DNA from: Strongylocentrotus purpuratus
Taxonomy: Eukaryota > Echinodermata > Echinoidea > Camarodonta > Strongylocentrotidae
DNA length: 64,000 bases
Direction of reading: 5' to 3'
Assembly: GCF_000002235.5 (NCBI RefSeq)
Contig: NW_022145607.1
Location: forward strand, 35,315,029 to 35,379,028
The position numbers and the translations under genes were made by a program. Below are positions 1 through 11,544 of the stretch, piece by piece; position 1 is the stretch's first letter; every line of letters starts with the position of its first letter. Under the pieces are notes generated by a model. The model worked only from the letters and a program-made list of their open reading frames with translations. It had not been told where the DNA came from and did no database searches.

Positions 1-310
1 CTTATCCTGCCATAATGAATACAGCCCAGAGCCACAGGGCTAATCTCCATTGTGCCAGGCCACAAATCCCCCCTGTGCCAAGTTTATTTTGAGATAATCT
101 GATAATCTGAAGGTGCGATCTATAGCGCGTGGGAAGCACTCAGCACAGTGCAATGTACATGAACAATAACTGCTATTACGAATGCGAGCAAACATGCATG
201 AAGCAGCGAAGCAGTAGCTCACTTGCGTGAGTTAAGCAGCCAATCGATAGTGCGCTCGCGTGTACAAAGCACTATAACGGTTGCGTGCATGCGGCCTTAT
301 GGCTGGATAT
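1..310 (+). repeat. Dispersed repeat, copy 1 (inside ZMPSTE24 intron)
   Basis: Begins CTTATCCTGCCATAATGAAT and matches 24240-24570 along most of its length, including GCCACAGGGCTAATC and AATAACTGCTATTACGAATG. Class unknown; the left edge may be cut by the window. Confidence 0.7.
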
Positions 311-535
311 GAGTTAAGAAGCAATCTAGCAGGAACATTAGCCAATCACAATGTTTTGTTTTTCATTGCTCAGCAATTACCTGTGTGCAGAGGTAAAGGA
401 AGATAAAGAACAAAAAGAGAAAATTGAGGCAGCTATTTAGTGACAGAGTAAAAACAAAAAACAGAGAGGCAAACTGACCAAAGAAAGTGAATCAATTTGG
501 GGGCAGAAAAGAGAAAATTGACAAAATGTCCTTAC
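311..535. other. Rest of ZMPSTE24 intron after exon 5
   Basis: AT-rich intron sequence; nothing recognised. Confidence 0.6.
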
Positions 536-2257
536 CAATGAGATAACGAGGGTAAAGACCCAGGCATAGATGAAGAAGTATTGTCCACCTATCTTGATGA
601 TGTAGAGTAGACCACTTAGGATAGGAAGGGATATCAGTTGCATGAGAATGTACTTCTTCACCTGATCTTTGAAGAAAAATCCCAGGGTCTAAAAAAAGAG
701 CACAAAGAACAATACATGACGTTTCATATGGATATTGCAACAGTAAAAATCTAAAATAAAGCTTTCGTTGCCAAATGGGTAAAAGGCACAAGAAAAACTT
801 GATTATTTAGACCCTAAAATCCATTGCCTTCCCAATCTAACGCCTAACAAAAAAAGATTTTGTATTGCCCTTTAGGTGCCAAATCATGGGTCAGTCCGTC
901 AGAAATAATTTTTTTGTAAAACTTTTTTTTCTTTCCCCTCCCTCCTAGGGTTAATATTTCTCACTTTTGAATGCTTTAATTTTTTCTTCTAAAAAAAAAA
1001 AAGGTAATTTTATTTTAATTTTTTAAAGCTGACAATAGATTTCAAGATTTTCGGGTCAATCGCTGTTACCTGTTTGTTGAAGCCATGCCTCTCCTCAATC
1101 ACAAACGTACTGTACAGAACCCAGGGCAGTCCAACAAATGTAGAGAACACAGAGGCAAGCAGCATGAAGGCCAAAGATTGTGTGATCTGGGGGACAAAAT
1201 AAGAAATGGAAAACTCCTTAAAAGAGACACATGGTTGCAATACCTGTAATATTATTATTATTATTTATTTCATTATTTGGCCATCAAAATCAGAAATTCA
1301 CACTATATACAAAGTCAACATACATGTAATAAATTCAACTATTTAAGAAATAATAGAGAAAGAGAGGGAAATGAGAAGCAAGGAGAAGAGGAAAGAAATG
1401 GTTACCTTTGAACCAGGGTTCGCAGATGATATTGCACAATCCCATGTATACAAAATACAAATATTACACATTAAAAGCAGTAAAGTACAATGATTACAAA
1501 AACAATATGACTAGAACCCACTTTTCCATTTAGTATATTATCAGCCATTTGCAAATCCTGAATCCCAAGACACCAAATTAATAAAACACAGGATGGAAAG
1601 TACATGTATATTCAGATGACATAGCAGAGATACTCACCTCATATTCTTGTCCAAAGCCAAAGTGACCTGTGACCCTTCCGGCCATCATCCACAGGTATGG
1701 GATACCGCCAAGCACTAGGATGATCTAGCAGAATACAAATCAAAGGCAACTGAACCTCAGATATTTCCACCTGGCCATTACTTCAAATAAATATCTACAT
1801 GCATTCAGCAAAATTCATTTGCACTTTCATTATACAATCATATTGATCTAGAACACAAATGAAAGACAATTGAAACCTCAGATTTTTCCTCCTGAGCTGA
1901 GGATTGAAATGGGTGATACATATGTTGCAAAATTGTTTTTGAATTTCTGATAGTGTAACTCTATTAATATCAAATAAACATTTACTTTACTTGTACGTGT
2001 ATTAAAGAGAACCGTTGCTGAGCTAGCGCCATGAGCGTCCCTGCACTATAAGTTTACACTATTATTATTATTATCATATTGTGATAGCTCAACTCATGTG
2101 TTTCTTTCTCAGGAAAAATCCAAATTGTCAAAAGTTTCAATCATTATTTACTTGGAACTCGGAAATGCATGTTTGTTGAGACTCAGGACATACATTCTTT
2201 AGAAACTGATATCAAAATAACAGTCTAATAAATCTAGGGTAAATTTTTAAAGTACAT

Positions 2258-2294
<37 letters not shown>

Positions 2295-5200
2295 GGAAAG
2301 AAGAACAGAATAGAAGAAAATATGTCAAGTCTAATCTTAAACTTCAGGATCAAGGTTTATAAGGAATCATAGAAAAATATGCAACAATTGACTTGTATTT
2401 TTCCCCTTTGCATCAAAGCTTAATAAATCATACTGATATAGACCATTAACTCATGAATACTCCTATTCTCATTTGCTTAATTCAGGAACCACTTGGTTCT
2501 TGAGAGAAAATAAAAAATTAATAACAACTTTAAAAAAGCATAAGATCACACCTACATGGCTAACACCCTTACTGAATAAAATTCTTTCACCAATACTCTA
2601 AGCAAGGATTGACGCTACAGACACCTGGGAGACATGGGCACCCCCAAAAATAAGTCAGGTACCCAAATTCGAAACTTTTAAATAGGCCTCATACTCAATT
2701 TAATTCATATTTATTTCATTTCCCCACAGAAAGATAAACTAAGGTATTACATTTTTTTCATACATAATTCATTTTTTCTGATAACTATACAAATACACTT
2801 TGCACATTATAAAATTATTAGAAGAAATTCTTAATTTCTGAGGAAATGGGGGGGGGGGGGGGGGGGGCGAGGGGGATCCACTAAAAAGCAGTGCTTGTTG
2901 TTTGTAGATCCACCAGAAAAAATTATAATCATTTCAAATTTTGCCTACAATGACTTGGAAAACAAGACAATATTACAAAACAACAAACAACCACGAAACG
3001 ACACGAAACGAGAAGTAAAACAGATAATGTAACAGCAGGCACATATGACACTCGACGAAGTCATTTAGAGTTGTAGGTGGTATTTATTTTGAGGATGGAT
3101 CAACCCCCTCTTGAGCTCTCGAGGAGAGACTCCTAACGAGACAACGAGACTAGAATTAGACCAACTACATGTAGATAGTGCACCATCTCCAACTAACTGC
3201 CATCTCCAACCAAGTGATGAAGTGAGACCTCATAGATGCTGCAGAAATACTATTACGTATGAAGTTCTACTCAGAGTTAGCTTCTCTGTCAAATCCAACC
3301 TCCTAAGTCCTGAGTGGATGCATGGTCTATGCTCATCCCTCTCAATCTGTGATCTGGCAACATATCCTTTCTCTCATTACCCTATACCCTCTCTGACTCA
3401 AGGTCAAAGTGCACTTCCCCTATGATGTGGCAAAAAATCTATTCTTCTCTCCAAATCACCCCATACCCTCTCTGACTTAAGGTCAAAGTTAACTTCCCCT
3501 TTTAGGGACCACCATTCTTCTCTCCAAATCACCCCATATCACCCCTCTCAGACTTAAGGTCAAAGTGAACTTCCCCTTTTAGGGACCACCTCAGAAGTAC
3601 ACTTAAAGGGATCTCCTTATTCAGAGACATGGATCCCTTCATTCAGGGACCTCCTCAACAAATAGAATTAGGAAACATTTCGACCTGTCACAATAAGAAG
3701 ATGGAAAATGGAAAAGGGGGAAGAAGGAAGTTTAATCCGAACCCCCTTCCCTAAAAATGAGTGTGGAGCCATGCTCTAACTCCTGGCTCTAAGTGACTTA
3801 CAGATGATTCAATCTGTTCATAGATCCCATGCCAGAATCCGAAGCTACTTTTATCAAGTCCATAGAGCCTGGCTTTCTCGAAGGTCTCATTGTCAATCAC
3901 ATCCTTGAGAGATGAAGGGACATCTTTAGTGTTTCTGTACACATTCCGCTGCAGGAAGAAAAAAAAGGTAAAGTGAAAAAATTACTTGCACATTATTTGA
4001 GACCCTTTCACTTCAATTCATACTTATTTTCACCATTCAGGAAGTGATATTAGGGACTTTAAGATTTGCACAACAGTTTTATTTTTAAGGAACTGGCAGT
4101 GACGTCACATTGCCTTAAAACTAAAAGGATGTCGCACGTAAAGCTAACTTAACAGTAGGGTGTCTGAACGATTTTTCAAATTTCAATTTGGGATCGTTTT
4201 TCACCATTTTTGTTTGATATTTGAATAAAAAATGTTATCAGAATAATACATTTCAAATTTCAAGTCTCACCGATGTTTCTATCAAAAGTTACAGCCCCTC
4301 CAACACGCTGGTATATTCATATCATTTTGGTCAAAATCGTCGAAAAAGACGTCCACGCAAAGTGATGTTGTTTTGCTAAATTTAGCCAAACAGCTGTATC
4401 GCGCGATATGCAAGCGTATGCATATCGTACGCATGCTGCTAAGCCAATCCGCGACTTGCAGCTTGAGCTACGCTGTCTCCGCGACATGTGCGATTGACTA
4501 GTATGGTTGGCAATCGTCGCACAATAAATCCGAAAGTGAATGCACGTTATAGTCAATGGCAATATCGCGGAGACAACGCACGTTGTCTCCGCGATATTGC
4601 CATTGACTATAACGTGTATTCACTTCCGGGTTTATCGAGGGAATTTCCAACCATAATTTCAGTCACTATAATGTGTAATTGAATTTGGGGTTTCGTTCGT
4701 GCGCGGAGATGTTACGCGATGTAACCATGGTTTGGACTGAGCGGAGCGCATGCCCCCTAATTAGCTGATCCACCAAATAGCGAGAAGGGTATTTTTAAAC
4801 TGTTATCAGTTGTGATCCCTGGGGGCTAGCGAAAATATAATCACATAGAATTGTTCCTTAGGACTGGGACTACTTATCGATCGGGGCGTCATATCTCAAA
4901 AGTGACAAACCTCAGAGTTAGCCAGGACACAATGTTTAAATTGCTGTTTTGACCAAGATATTTTTAGAATTTCGGGGGCTAGAGTAAAGTAGCCCGTTTT
5001 CGGCCACTTAAGACAAAATCCTATTTTTAGGACTCTTTACTTCCTATTTATTATCATTTCTTGTTCAAATCATGAAGCAAATATTATTATTATTTACACA
5101 AAAAAAGAATCCCAGAAAAAAATCACGAATTGCCATGACAATATCCATTTCAATTTTCACTGTTTTGGAGCCCGTTATCGGCCGAGCGTTTCAGTTTACG

Positions 5201-6329
5201 GCCGCATGTACAAAGTCAATAGGAAGCGCTCGCGCGCGCCGTGCGTTTCCGCGCTGATGTACAGCACAAGCGGGCGGAGCAGGTATCCCACGCCGGAGCT
5301 CCCTGGTGCTCGCCTGGCCGAAGACGGGCACAGCGGTGATCGGAAGTTGGAATCTGAATTAGATAGAGATATCGTGTGTGCGTCGCGCGTGTGCGGCTGC
5401 ATTGATTTAATACATGCGATGACATACTTTTGAGCTTGCGACTAGCACAAAATCGGGCTTTAAATCTGAAAAATACTTGAAATAAAGCTCATTTTATGGT
5501 ACCCATATTTCTTACAGACACGCGTAAGATACTCGATTTTTCAGATTTGGGTAGAGGGACCGGCGATTACATCGCTAAAATGTGATATTTTAGGATATAT
5601 TTTCCATTGCAAATGTGGTTCTTCAGTGACACTGGCATGGTATGGTATGTGTGGGATATGTGTTATGCTATTATGCGATGTATTTTAGAGTGATTTTACC
5701 TTGTATCCAACCAATCGGCCGAAAACGGGAGCTGGCCGATTACGGGCTCCTTTACTCTACGCCCCTTTGGAAATATTGGAATTCACCTGCTCTTTCATAT
5801 GACACCTCATTCATTGATTATCACCTTCAGGATCACAACTGATAAAGGTTTGAATCTCGATTTGAAAAAAAAAATTTGACTTTTTTTGCATGGTCGCGCA
5901 ATGCACGTAGGCTGCATAGGGATGCGTGTAATCTCTATGGGAAGAATTTTAGCACACAACATCGGGTGCGCGATCAGACACCCTATTAACAGTAACACAC
6001 GACCATTGGGACGGTATGTAATTGTATTGTGCTTCAGTTAGCGCACAGTCCTTTTTTCTTCGTTAAGTTTGTGTCTACTTTGTCTATATGTTTTGAATAT
6101 CAACTAGACGTAGACCTAGGCTAGGCATTAAAAAAAAACAATAACATAAAATTCAATACATGGGGCAGCCAATTACAATGCACTTTCTGTGCATATGCCG
6201 ACTGAAAATATTCACCTGGCGATGAGAAAGGTACGTTTCCCACACATAGACGATCCACATGAAGGTAAAGATTGCCCAGAATATGTTTTCTGGATTATAA
6301 AGCCCGATTTCCTTTCCAGACATCTCCAT
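536..6329 (-). CDS. ZMPSTE24: CAAX prenyl protease 1 (FACE1/STE24), 5' five exons, partial
   Basis: Zinc metalloprotease of the ER and inner nuclear membrane that trims CAAX-prenylated proteins, including prelamin A in vertebrates. Coding exons on the minus strand are 6329-6216, 3948-3802, 1724-1638, 1186-1070 and 688-536. All are multiples of three with phase-0 GT-AG junctions, giving 206 residues. Landmarks: the start peptide [18 protein letters not shown] with a first membrane segment ending [32 protein letters not shown] in exon 2; LGGIPYLW in exon 3; [19 protein letters not shown] in exon 4; [19 protein letters not shown] in exon 5. These match the vertebrate protein in order. The HEXXH zinc motif and the C-terminal half lie left of position 1. 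I chose the ATG at 6329 because it opens the exon's frame; a second in-frame ATG lies two codons later. No breaks seen. Confidence 0.95.
806..1066. repeat. Degenerate copy of the AGGCCTAAA/TTGTATTRCCCTTT element
   Basis: TTGTATTGCCCTTTAGGTGCC and GTCAGTCCGTCAGAAAT match the inverted-repeat element at 38773-39017. Boundaries are blurred by A and T runs. It lies in ZMPSTE24 intron 4. Confidence 0.45.
1187..1637. other. ZMPSTE24 intron 3
   Basis: AT-rich with an ATT run at 1250-1266 and an AG-rich patch at 1355-1398. No defined element seen. Confidence 0.5.
1725..3801. other. ZMPSTE24 intron 2 with microsatellites
   Basis: Contains an (AG)n run at about 2261-2294 and a G-tract at 2849-2867, plus the short tandem repeat listed at 3380-3597. 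The rest is AT-rich and unassigned. Confidence 0.6.
3380..3597. repeat. Three imperfect tandem copies, about 70-85 bp
   Basis: CCCTCTCTGACTCAAGGTCA, its TGACTTAAGGTCAAAGT variant and ACTTCCCC(T)TTTAGGGACC recur three times with ATTCTTCTCTCCAAATCACC between. It lies about 200 bp upstream of ZMPSTE24 exon 2 on the plus map. Confidence 0.75.
4156..5985. mobile_element. hAT-like non-autonomous DNA transposon, 1.83 kb
   Basis: Terminal inverted repeats TAGGGTGTCTGA...TCAGACACCCTA, flanked by TTAACAG on both sides (4149-4155 and 5986-5992), a 7-bp visible target duplication (hAT elements usually give 8). No transposase frame found. It lies in ZMPSTE24 intron 1. Confidence 0.8.
4543..4616. repeat. 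Perfect 36-bp-arm palindrome with 2-nt spacer
   Basis: The left arm CACGTTATAGTCAATGGCAA (continuing to 4578) is exactly complementary to 4581-4616 around a CA spacer. Imperfect pairing extends to about 4525 and 4640. It lies inside the hAT-like element. Confidence 0.92.
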
Positions 6330-6529
6330 TTTTGTTCGTGATCGATGAGACCCACTCTAATTTCGTCGCTTTTTTTTCCACAAAGCTACGTTCGTTAAAA
6401 CTGGCGACCAATAAGGAGGAGGCTAGCCACCAATAATGAGGTCTATAGTGTCTCTAAATCGTACAATCGAAATGAAAAAAGAAAATTTTGCATTTTGCGG
6501 GTGACGGTAACGGCAAAGAGTACTTACTA

Positions 6530-7330
6530 GCCTACTAGTAAGAGATTTGGATGTATTAAACACTATTGTATGATATTTAAACTAAACAATGACTGACACC
6601 ATTTGAAAGTTGAGATCTTACTCTTTACTCTGATATATGTCGTATGCCAAATCAATTTGTATGGGTCTTACTGTTTTTGATATAGGGCTCAAACCGGCAT
6701 ATGACTGGTTTACAGCGTTGATCCGGGCATTTCGAGTATAATATAATTGGACAAAATAATAATAGGCCTAGAGTCTATATAGCGCCTAACACTTATTTTA
6801 TCAGAAGTTTTTAAGCGCTCTACAATAATGCAGCACAATTACCCTGGCTTTAGCAGTGCAGCTGTTACGCGTGCTGCGTTTCAAGGAAAAAATTCCTACA
6901 GGTCCCCATTTACTTCACCTGGGTGGAGTGTGGCAAGTATAAATCAATGTCTCGTCAAAGGACATTAGTGCCGCGGCGGGACTCAAACCGCGGACATTGT
7001 GATCGACAGTCCGGCAACGTATTCACTCGACCACGACAACTGCGTTTCATACTTTGAGGGCTTTTAAAACTGACATTTTAACTAAATAATGACTGACACC
7101 ATTTGAAAGGTGCATGAGATCCTATTCTTTACTCTCACATAATTATGTCACATGCCGAAGCAATTTGTCTGGGTTACTGTTTTGGATTGAATCTAGGACT
7201 CTACAAGTCATATACGGGTATAGCCTACAGGGTTTATCCGGGCATTTCGAGTATATTATATAATTGGACAAAATGCGTTTAAAATTCAATCTGAAACAAT
7301 AAGACCCAGACAAAAGGTTTCGGCATGTGA
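6530..7330. repeat. Two units of a dispersed repeat, inverted relative to 9530-10490
   Basis: AATGACTGACACCATTTGAAAG and CCGGGCATTTCGAGTATA occur at about 6590 and 7090, and again near 6725 and 7240. Their reverse complements resemble the units of the array at 9530-10490. A SINE sits between the two units. Confidence 0.6.
6760..7045 (-). mobile_element. tRNA-derived SINE, minus strand
   Basis: Minus-strand A-box-like TGGTCGAGTGAATACG and B-box-like GGTTTGAGTCCC are followed by a body containing CCTGGGTG and a tail region with AGAGCGCTTAAAAACTTC and TAGGCGCTATATAGACTC. Related fragments occur at 42200-42295. Confidence 0.6.
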
Positions 7331-7354
7331 CCTCAAGCCCGTACAAGCTATTTT

Positions 7355-7745
7355 TTTTTAGGGGGGGTGGGGGGGGGGGGGGGGAGGGGGGGGGGGGTTC
7401 TTTAGGGTTGCCAACTTTGAGCCAGAGGTGAAAGTGAGACATTGCAAGCAGGGACGTCGCTAGACCTTTTTCATTGGGGGTGGGGTGGGGGGGGGGGAGG
7501 TGTGGAGGCATAGGAACGACAAAACTAGCCACCAATTACCGACAAATGTCCTATAAAATGTCTACAAATTTAATATTATTAACCCGGGGCCGAAGGCTAA
7601 AATATTTTTCCTATGAACTATCTATTGTACTCGCGTATGCGCAGATGGTCATTTTCCTGGACGACATAAATATGCGATTTATTTTGTCAACTTAGTCAGT
7701 AGGCCTATGCGGGGGGGGGGGGGGGAGGGGGGGGGGGGGGGGTAG
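7355..7745. repeat. G-tract-rich segment
   Basis: Several runs of 10-20 G (7365-7397, 7480-7500, 7710-7742) flank GACGTCGCTAGACC. No coding frame is credible. Confidence 0.8.
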
Positions 7746-7839
7746 TGAGCACGCGAAGCATGCGAATGGCTGTCTTAAAGAGCGCGCAAAGCCCGCTCCC
7801 TGGGGGGGAGGGTAAAGGAAGGGAGGATCCCCCCTCCCG

Positions 7840-9080
7840 CGCGAAGCGCGGAAGCTTAGACGAGAAAGAAGGCGATTCGTTGTACCGTTTTTCGACTCTT
7901 GAAGCCCCAAGCTACCTGCGCCCTCTTTATAGCAAACAATGCCTAATAATCGGTGCCTGTTGGTTCCACATGATCCCATTTTTCTTATGTTAGTTGAGGG
8001 CTGATTTGATGAGATAACCACCTGTCAGTGACCTTGCAGGGAGGTATAATCCCTTCTGGCCAAAGTAGTGCAGAGGGGCTTTTATGTCTGAATTCAGTTT
8101 CCCCCTCCTGCATGCGCGAAGCGCGGAAGCTTTGACGTACGTTTCATTATATTAGTATAGAAAGAAGACGATTTGTTGTACAGTTCTTGACTCTTTATCC
8201 TTGTCTGAATTCAGATCCCCCCCCCCCCCTCAAGCGCGTATCCAGGATTTTATTTTAGGGGGGGGGCGGTCGTGAGCACGCGAAGCGTGCGAATCACTTA
8301 AAGAGCGCGCGCAGCGTGCTCTCTAGGTGGGTGGGTGCAGAGAAGACGATTCGTTGTACCTTTCTCGACTCGCAATCCTTGTTTGAATTCAGTGCGCCCC
8401 TCCTGCGCATAGCGCGAAAGCTTTGACGTATTATTAGACAAAGAAGATGATTCGTTGTACCTTTCTCGACTCTTAATCCTTATCTGTATTCAGTCCCTCT
8501 CCCGCGCAAAACTTTGAAGTTTCATTAAATTATTAGAGAAAGAAGACGACTCAAAGTATACCGTTCTCGACTTCTTAATCCTTGTCTGATTTCTGTTCCC
8601 CCCCCCCCCCCTCTCGCTGATCTTTGACGTTTCATTAAATTATTAGAGAAAGAAGACAATTCGTTGAACCTTTCTCAACTCTTAATCCTTGTCTGAATTC
8701 AGTCCCCCCCCCCCTCCTCCTCCTGCGCGAAGCGCGGAAGCTTTGACGTATTATTAGACAAAGAAGACGATTCGTAGTACCTTTCCCGACTCCTAATCCT
8801 TAATTTGAACTCAGTTTCCCCCTTTCCGCGCGAAGCGCGGAAGCTTTCACGTTTCATTAAATTATTAGAGAAAGAAGACGATTCGTTGTACCGTTCTCGA
8901 CTCCTTTTCCCTTTTTTTTCCTACGTCCCTTTTTTTTTGGGGGGGGGGGGGCGACCGCCCCACCGCCCCCCTGCATGGCTACGCGCCTGCCCCCCTTCCG
9001 CGCTAAAGGAAGCTTTGACATTTCATTAATTTATCAAAGAAAGAATACGATTTGTCGTACCACTCTAGACTTTTAATCCT
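7840..9080. repeat. Tandem array of about 95-130-bp units with GCGCGAAGCGCGG box
   Basis: The string GCGCGAAGCGCGGAAGCTTT, or decayed forms of it, recurs near 7838, 8112, 8408, 8505, 8622, 8727, 8828 and 9000. It is each time followed by TTATTAGA(G/C)AAAGAAGACGATTCG or variants, then TTAATCCTTGTCTGAATTCAG and a C-tract. Confidence 0.85.
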
Positions 9081-9239
9081 TGTCTGAATTTAGTTTCCCC
9101 GAAAATGTTAAACCTCTGATTTCTTTTGCTGATATTGTAAGAAGGCGAAACACAGATAAACCACACAAGTATTATAGTTGTAGTCTCTTTCGAAGTCGTC
9201 ACAGCGGATACAAAGTTACAGTTCGTAGGGAAAAAAAAT

Positions 9240-9425
9240 TCTCTCTCCTCTCTTTCATCACCCGTATCTTTTGTTTCCTTTTTCTCCTTTTTTTCCTTCT
9301 TTTTCTCCTTTTTTTCCTTCTTTTTTTCCTTTTCTCCTTTCTTTTCCTTTCTTTCCTTTCTTTTCCTTTCTTTCCTTTCTTTTCCTTTTCTTTTTTCCCT
9401 TTTTTCCCCTTTCCCTCTCGTTGAG
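9240..9425. repeat. Polypyrimidine CTTTTC tract
   Basis: About 180 nt of C/T on the plus strand. Open frames here are composition artefacts. Confidence 0.95.
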
Positions 9426-9529
9426 CACTATTATTAATTTGTTGTTTAAAGGGAGGGGGGGGGGTTCGCACGAACCCCGCGAACCCCTAGTTTGTACGGG
9501 CCTGGACCTATATGAGAGTATAAAGAGTA

Positions 9530-10490
9530 AGATCTGAAATTCAATCATGTAGGCCATAATTTAGTTAAAATGTTTAATGTTATACGATAGTTTTAACAGC
9601 CTTCAAAGTTGAAAAACGCATTTTGGCCATGGTTATCTGTATATTGCGCGGATAAGTCTTACCGATATGCCAGTTTGAGCCCCACCTTCAATCTGAAACA
9701 ATAAGACTCAGACAAGAAGTTTTCGGCATGCAACCTATATGAGTGTAAAGACATAGATCTCAGCTTTAAATTGGTGTAGGCCATAATTTAGTTAAAATGT
9801 TATACGATAGTTTTAACAGCATTCAGCCGTTGAAATAAGTATTTTAGCCATAATAATCTATATTGCGTGCACGGATAAGCCTTCCGATATGCCAGTTTGA
9901 GATCTAAAATCAATCTAAATAATATTGAGACCCAGACAAAAAGTTTCAGCAAGTGACCTAATTGAGTGTAAAAAGTAGGATCTCTGCCTTAAGGTGTATA
10001 GGCCATTATTCGTTTAAAATATCATACGATAGTTATAACAGCCTTCAAAGTTGAAAGCGCATTTTGGTAATAATAATCCGTATTGCGCGAATATTAAGCC
10101 TTCCGATATGCCAGTTTTAGCCCTATATATTAAATCTAAAACAATAAGGCCCAGACAAATAGTTTTGGCATGTGACAAATATAAGTGTAAAGAATAATTA
10201 AATCTCAGCTTTAAATTGGTGCAGGTCATTATTTATTTAAAATATCATACGATAGTTTTAACAGCCTTCAAAGTTGAAAAAGTAAGCCATAATAATCTAT
10301 ATTGCGCAGATAACGCCTTCCGAATTGCCAGTTTGAGCTCTAACTCTAGAATAATTAAGACCCAGGCAAAAAGTTTCGGCATGTGACCTATAAGATCTCA
10401 GCTTCAAATTGGGGAAGGTCATTATTTAGTTAAAATGTCCTACAATAGTCTTAAAATCCTTCAAAGTTAGAAACGCATTTCGGGGATTAT
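9530..10490. repeat. Tandem array, about 4-5 units of 190-225 bp
   Basis: TAGGCCATAATTTAGTTAAA or variants recur near 9551, 9777, 9998, 10222 and 10407, with TTTTAACAGCCTTCAAAGTTGA and GATATGCCAGTTTGAG in each unit. Confidence 0.85.
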
Positions 10491-10617
10491 TGGAAGAACA
10501 GAGCGTATAAACCCGGCATTTGCCGGTTTATAATTGTATTTCATCAAACGCAACTCTTAAAATTCGGCCAAATTCTCTTAAAACTAAAGAATTTATATTT
10601 TTTAAAGTTTAATTTCG

Positions 10618-10648
<31 letters not shown>

Positions 10649-10764
10649 TTGTCTTAACATGCTAAAAATTACGTACATCTAATCGTTTGCTTATAACTAA
10701 TAAACTCCGTAGAATTGCGTTTTCCCCGTTTTCCTAAATGGGTGTATCATGATCTCAACTTTAA

Positions 10765-10950
10765 AGGCCCACTGCACTACTGGTAGCTACTTGCGCCCTC
10801 TATATAACAAACAATGCCTAATCGGTGACCATTGGTCCCCATGATCCTCTTTTTCTTATGTTAACTGAGAGCTGAGTTGATGAGATAACCACCTGTCTGG
10901 TGACCTTGTAGAGCGGTTTAATCCCTCCTGTAAACTACGGCAGATAAGCT
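10765..10950. mobile_element. TTAA MITE family D
   Basis: TTAA flanks (10761-10764, 10951-10954). Starts AGGCCCACTGCACTACT and ends GCAGATAAGCT. Same family as 16480-16666, 35006-35192 and 44326-44515; a worn piece lies at 7900-8085. Confidence 0.85.
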
Positions 10951-11544
10951 TTAAATTGAAATTAGACGTTTTCAACGCCTGAAATGTACCAGTTTGTAAG
11001 GTATATGTTCTGCTTTAATATGCCACGATTTTATCTATTTTTTCTTTCTTTATAACCCATGTTACACATTCATTTCCATTTTCCTTTTCGAAGACACCAC
11101 AGCGTGAATTCTATTGTTTTCTGGGCTAACTTCGACCGGCTATTGGTCGCCAAAAGTAGCCAAATAAAAAAGTTTTGTTGTCGTTGTTGTTCAAAGGCGC
11201 GCGCTACACTGATCTCGGCGCGCTAGGACTTGTTAATTTGACCTTTAAGTCAGACGCTATTATAATTAATCGGCGATGAAAAATATATGTATTATATCAA
11301 TAATCATGTTAATTAAACATAATTTTAAGCAAAATAAGAAATTTGAATAGTTCGGTTATATCTAATTATGTAGCAAAGCACTATCTCGAATGAATAGGTA
11401 ATACATTTTATGGGAGATTTTATGATATAGGAATACAAATATTAAAAAGAGTGCTACAAGGCTACCGTTGTGCAATTACGATTACTGTAAAGAGAACCAC
11501 TTTGTACTTGTTGTATGAATGAGTTGAGGAGACATTTTGTAATA

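Larger units (their letters stand above)
6330..11544. other. Divergent intergenic region between ZMPSTE24 and SMARCAD1
   Basis: Head-to-head spacing of about 5.2 kb must hold both promoters, but no clear core promoter element is visible. Most of it is repeats (SINE, two tandem arrays, G-tracts, CT tract, TTAA element). The proximal about 550 bp on the SMARCAD1 side (10960-11544) is repeat-poor and the better promoter candidate. Confidence 0.6.

Noticed and set aside
9080-9557. Open frames of 90-114 residues on both strands over 9080-9557
   Set aside because: They run mostly through the CTTTTC tract and give low-complexity Phe/Ser or Lys/Arg repeats. The short non-repetitive start (9080-9230) resembles no family I know and borders the tandem array.
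11515-11544. Upstream in-frame ATG of SMARCAD1 (MNELRRHFVI extension)
   Set aside because: Weak start context; the next ATG has a strong context and a start matching the human protein. It could still be used occasionally.
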